From Paracoccaceae bacterium (GTDB taxonomy: Bacteria > Pseudomonadota > Alphaproteobacteria > Rhodobacterales > Rhodobacteraceae), in assembly GCA_030626365.1 (NCBI GenBank), contig DAOUPC010000161.1:1-6715 (forward strand): 6,715 nucleotides of DNA, in the 5' to 3' direction. A model generated the notes under the pieces. The model was not told the DNA's origin. It did no database searches and was given only the letters and a program-made list of their open reading frames with translations. The position numbers were made by a program, and so were the translations under genes. Shown here piece after piece: positions 5,884-6,715 of the stretch (positions within the stretch are counted from its first letter, which is position 1; the number at the start of each line of letters is the position of its first letter).

Positions 5884-6715
5884 TCAGCCCTGCAATGCCT
5901 TGACCGAAATGTCGCCTTCGGCCTGCGCCTTGATCGCCAGTGCCGCCGCATGTGACCCCGCGGCCGTGGTGAAATATGGTATCTTGTCATACAGGGCAAC
6001 GGTACGGATGTCTTTGGAATCCTCGACCGCCTGGGTGCCTTCGGTCGAATTCATCACCAACTGAATGTCCCCGTCCTTTAACATGTCGACGATGTTTGGG
6101 CGGCCCTCATAGACTTTGTTGACCAAGGTGCAGGTGATGGCGTTGGCATCCAGCCAGTCTTGCGTGCCACGGGTGGCCACAAGGGTAAACCCGAGGGCCG
6201 ATAGGGTGGATGCCGCTTCGAGCATTTCGGGGGTTTTGTCTGCGTCCTTGATCGAGATAAAGGCACGACCCGATGAAGGAAGAACCATGCCCGCGCCCAT
6301 CTGCGCCTTGAGAAAGGCGCGCGGAAAATCGCGGTCCCAGCCCATGACTTCGCCGGTGGAACGCATTTCCGGGCCAAGGATCGTATCGACGCCGGGGAAG
6401 CGGGCAAAGGGCAACACCGCCTCTTTGACCGAGAACCACGGCATGTCGGGATCGGCCAGCGTCAGCGGGTCGGCCAGCGGCAGCGTGGTATCGTAATTGA
6501 CGTCCTTGTAGGGTGCGCGCTGGGGGAAGTTGGACAGCGGTTCACCGGCCATGACACGCGCGGCGATGGATGCGATGGCACTGTCGGTGGCTTTGGCGAC
6601 GAAGGGCACGGTACGCGAGGCCCTTGGGTTGACCTCGATCAGGTAAATGTCACCGTCCTTGACCGCGAACTGGATGTTCATCAGGCCAACCACGTTCAGC
6701 GCCATGGCAAGCGCA
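5884..6715 (-). CDS. carB: CarB, carbamoyl-phosphate synthase large subunit (C-terminal part; 5' end outside the window)
   Basis: The final 276 residues of the roughly 1,100-residue large subunit, which makes carbamoyl phosphate from bicarbonate, ammonia channelled from CarA, and two ATP, feeding arginine and pyrimidine synthesis. The frame is open to the right edge. The start of the fragment holds the end of the second ATP-grasp domain: NIQFAVKDGDIYLIEVNPRA carries the Q, E and N that correspond to E. coli Q829, E841 and N843, metal ligands of the carbamoyl-phosphate site, followed by SRTVPFVAKATD. The last ~140 residues are the MGS-like allosteric domain, with FISIKDADK, LVATRGTQDWL, VNKVYEGRPNIVDML (the lysine matches effector-binding K993 of E. 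coli) and YFTTAAGSHAAALAI. Control by UMP, ornithine or IMP is therefore likely but not demonstrable here. The ATG at 6705 is internal, not the gene start. Confidence 0.97.
   Translation of the reverse strand, partial: ALAMALNVVGLMNIQFAVKDGDIYLIEVNPRASRTVPFVAKATDSAIASIAARVMAGEPLSNFPQRAPYKDVNYDTTLPLADPLTLADPDMPWFSVKEAVLPFARFPGVDTILGPEMRSTGEVMGWDRDFPRAFLKAQMGAGMVLPSSGRAFISIKDADKTPEMLEAASTLSALGFTLVATRGTQDWLDANAITCTLVNKVYEGRPNIVDMLKDGDIQLVMNSTEGTQAVEDSKDIRTVALYDKIPYFTTAAGSHAAALAIKAQAEGDISVKALQG

Noticed and set aside
5065..5955. Long plus-strand open frame (296 codons from TTG) opposite the HAD gene and the carB 3' end
   Set aside because: It is antisense to two well-supported genes, resembles no family I know, and long antisense frames are common in GC-rich coding DNA.

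Overview
The window looks like ordinary chromosomal housekeeping DNA from an alphaproteobacterium, most likely of the order Rhodobacterales (Roseobacter/Rhodobacter relatives). This rests on moderately high GC coding sequence, protein signatures that resemble that group (GlnD N-terminal region, a short LppC-type lipoprotein, RsmI followed by a YraN protein, and an alphaproteobacterial-type class IIA HAD hydrolase), and the absence of any mobile-element, phage or CRISPR signature. The taxonomic call comes from recalled protein similarity, not from a search.

Layout. Positions 1-1951 (minus) hold the first ~650 codons of glnD, the PII uridylyltransferase/uridylyl-removing enzyme; its C-terminal ACT domains lie beyond the left edge. 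Directly upstream and overlapping it by 14 bases is an LppC-type lipoprotein gene (1938-3113, minus), whose family members include penicillin-binding-protein activators. The two genes meet inside a perfect 9+9 base inverted repeat (1931-1950). A short divergent intergenic region (3114-3199) separates them from rsmI (3200-4063, plus, TTG start), which overlaps yraN (4060-4431, plus) by 4 bases. Only 9 bases separate the yraN stop from the end of a convergent MaoC-family hydratase gene (4441-4884, minus). Upstream of that are an AT-rich leader with a plausible promoter, a HAD class IIA hydrolase of the TIGR01459 type (4987-5862, minus), and the 3' end of carB (5884-6715, minus), the large subunit of carbamoyl-phosphate synthase, which runs off the right edge.

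How the genes fit together. There are three apparent transcription units: carB-HAD (21 base gap) with maoC behind it, possibly on its own promoter; rsmI-yraN; and lipoprotein-glnD. They serve nitrogen sensing (glnD), arginine/pyrimidine precursor supply (carB), ribosome modification (rsmI) and probably cell-wall synthesis (LppC). The rsmI/lppC/yraN grouping is a recurring one in proteobacteria. I see no evidence for a new multi-gene system. The points most worth a second look are the palindrome at the lppC/glnD junction, the non-ATG start and likely translational coupling of glnD, and the replaced second aspartate in motif I of the HAD protein.
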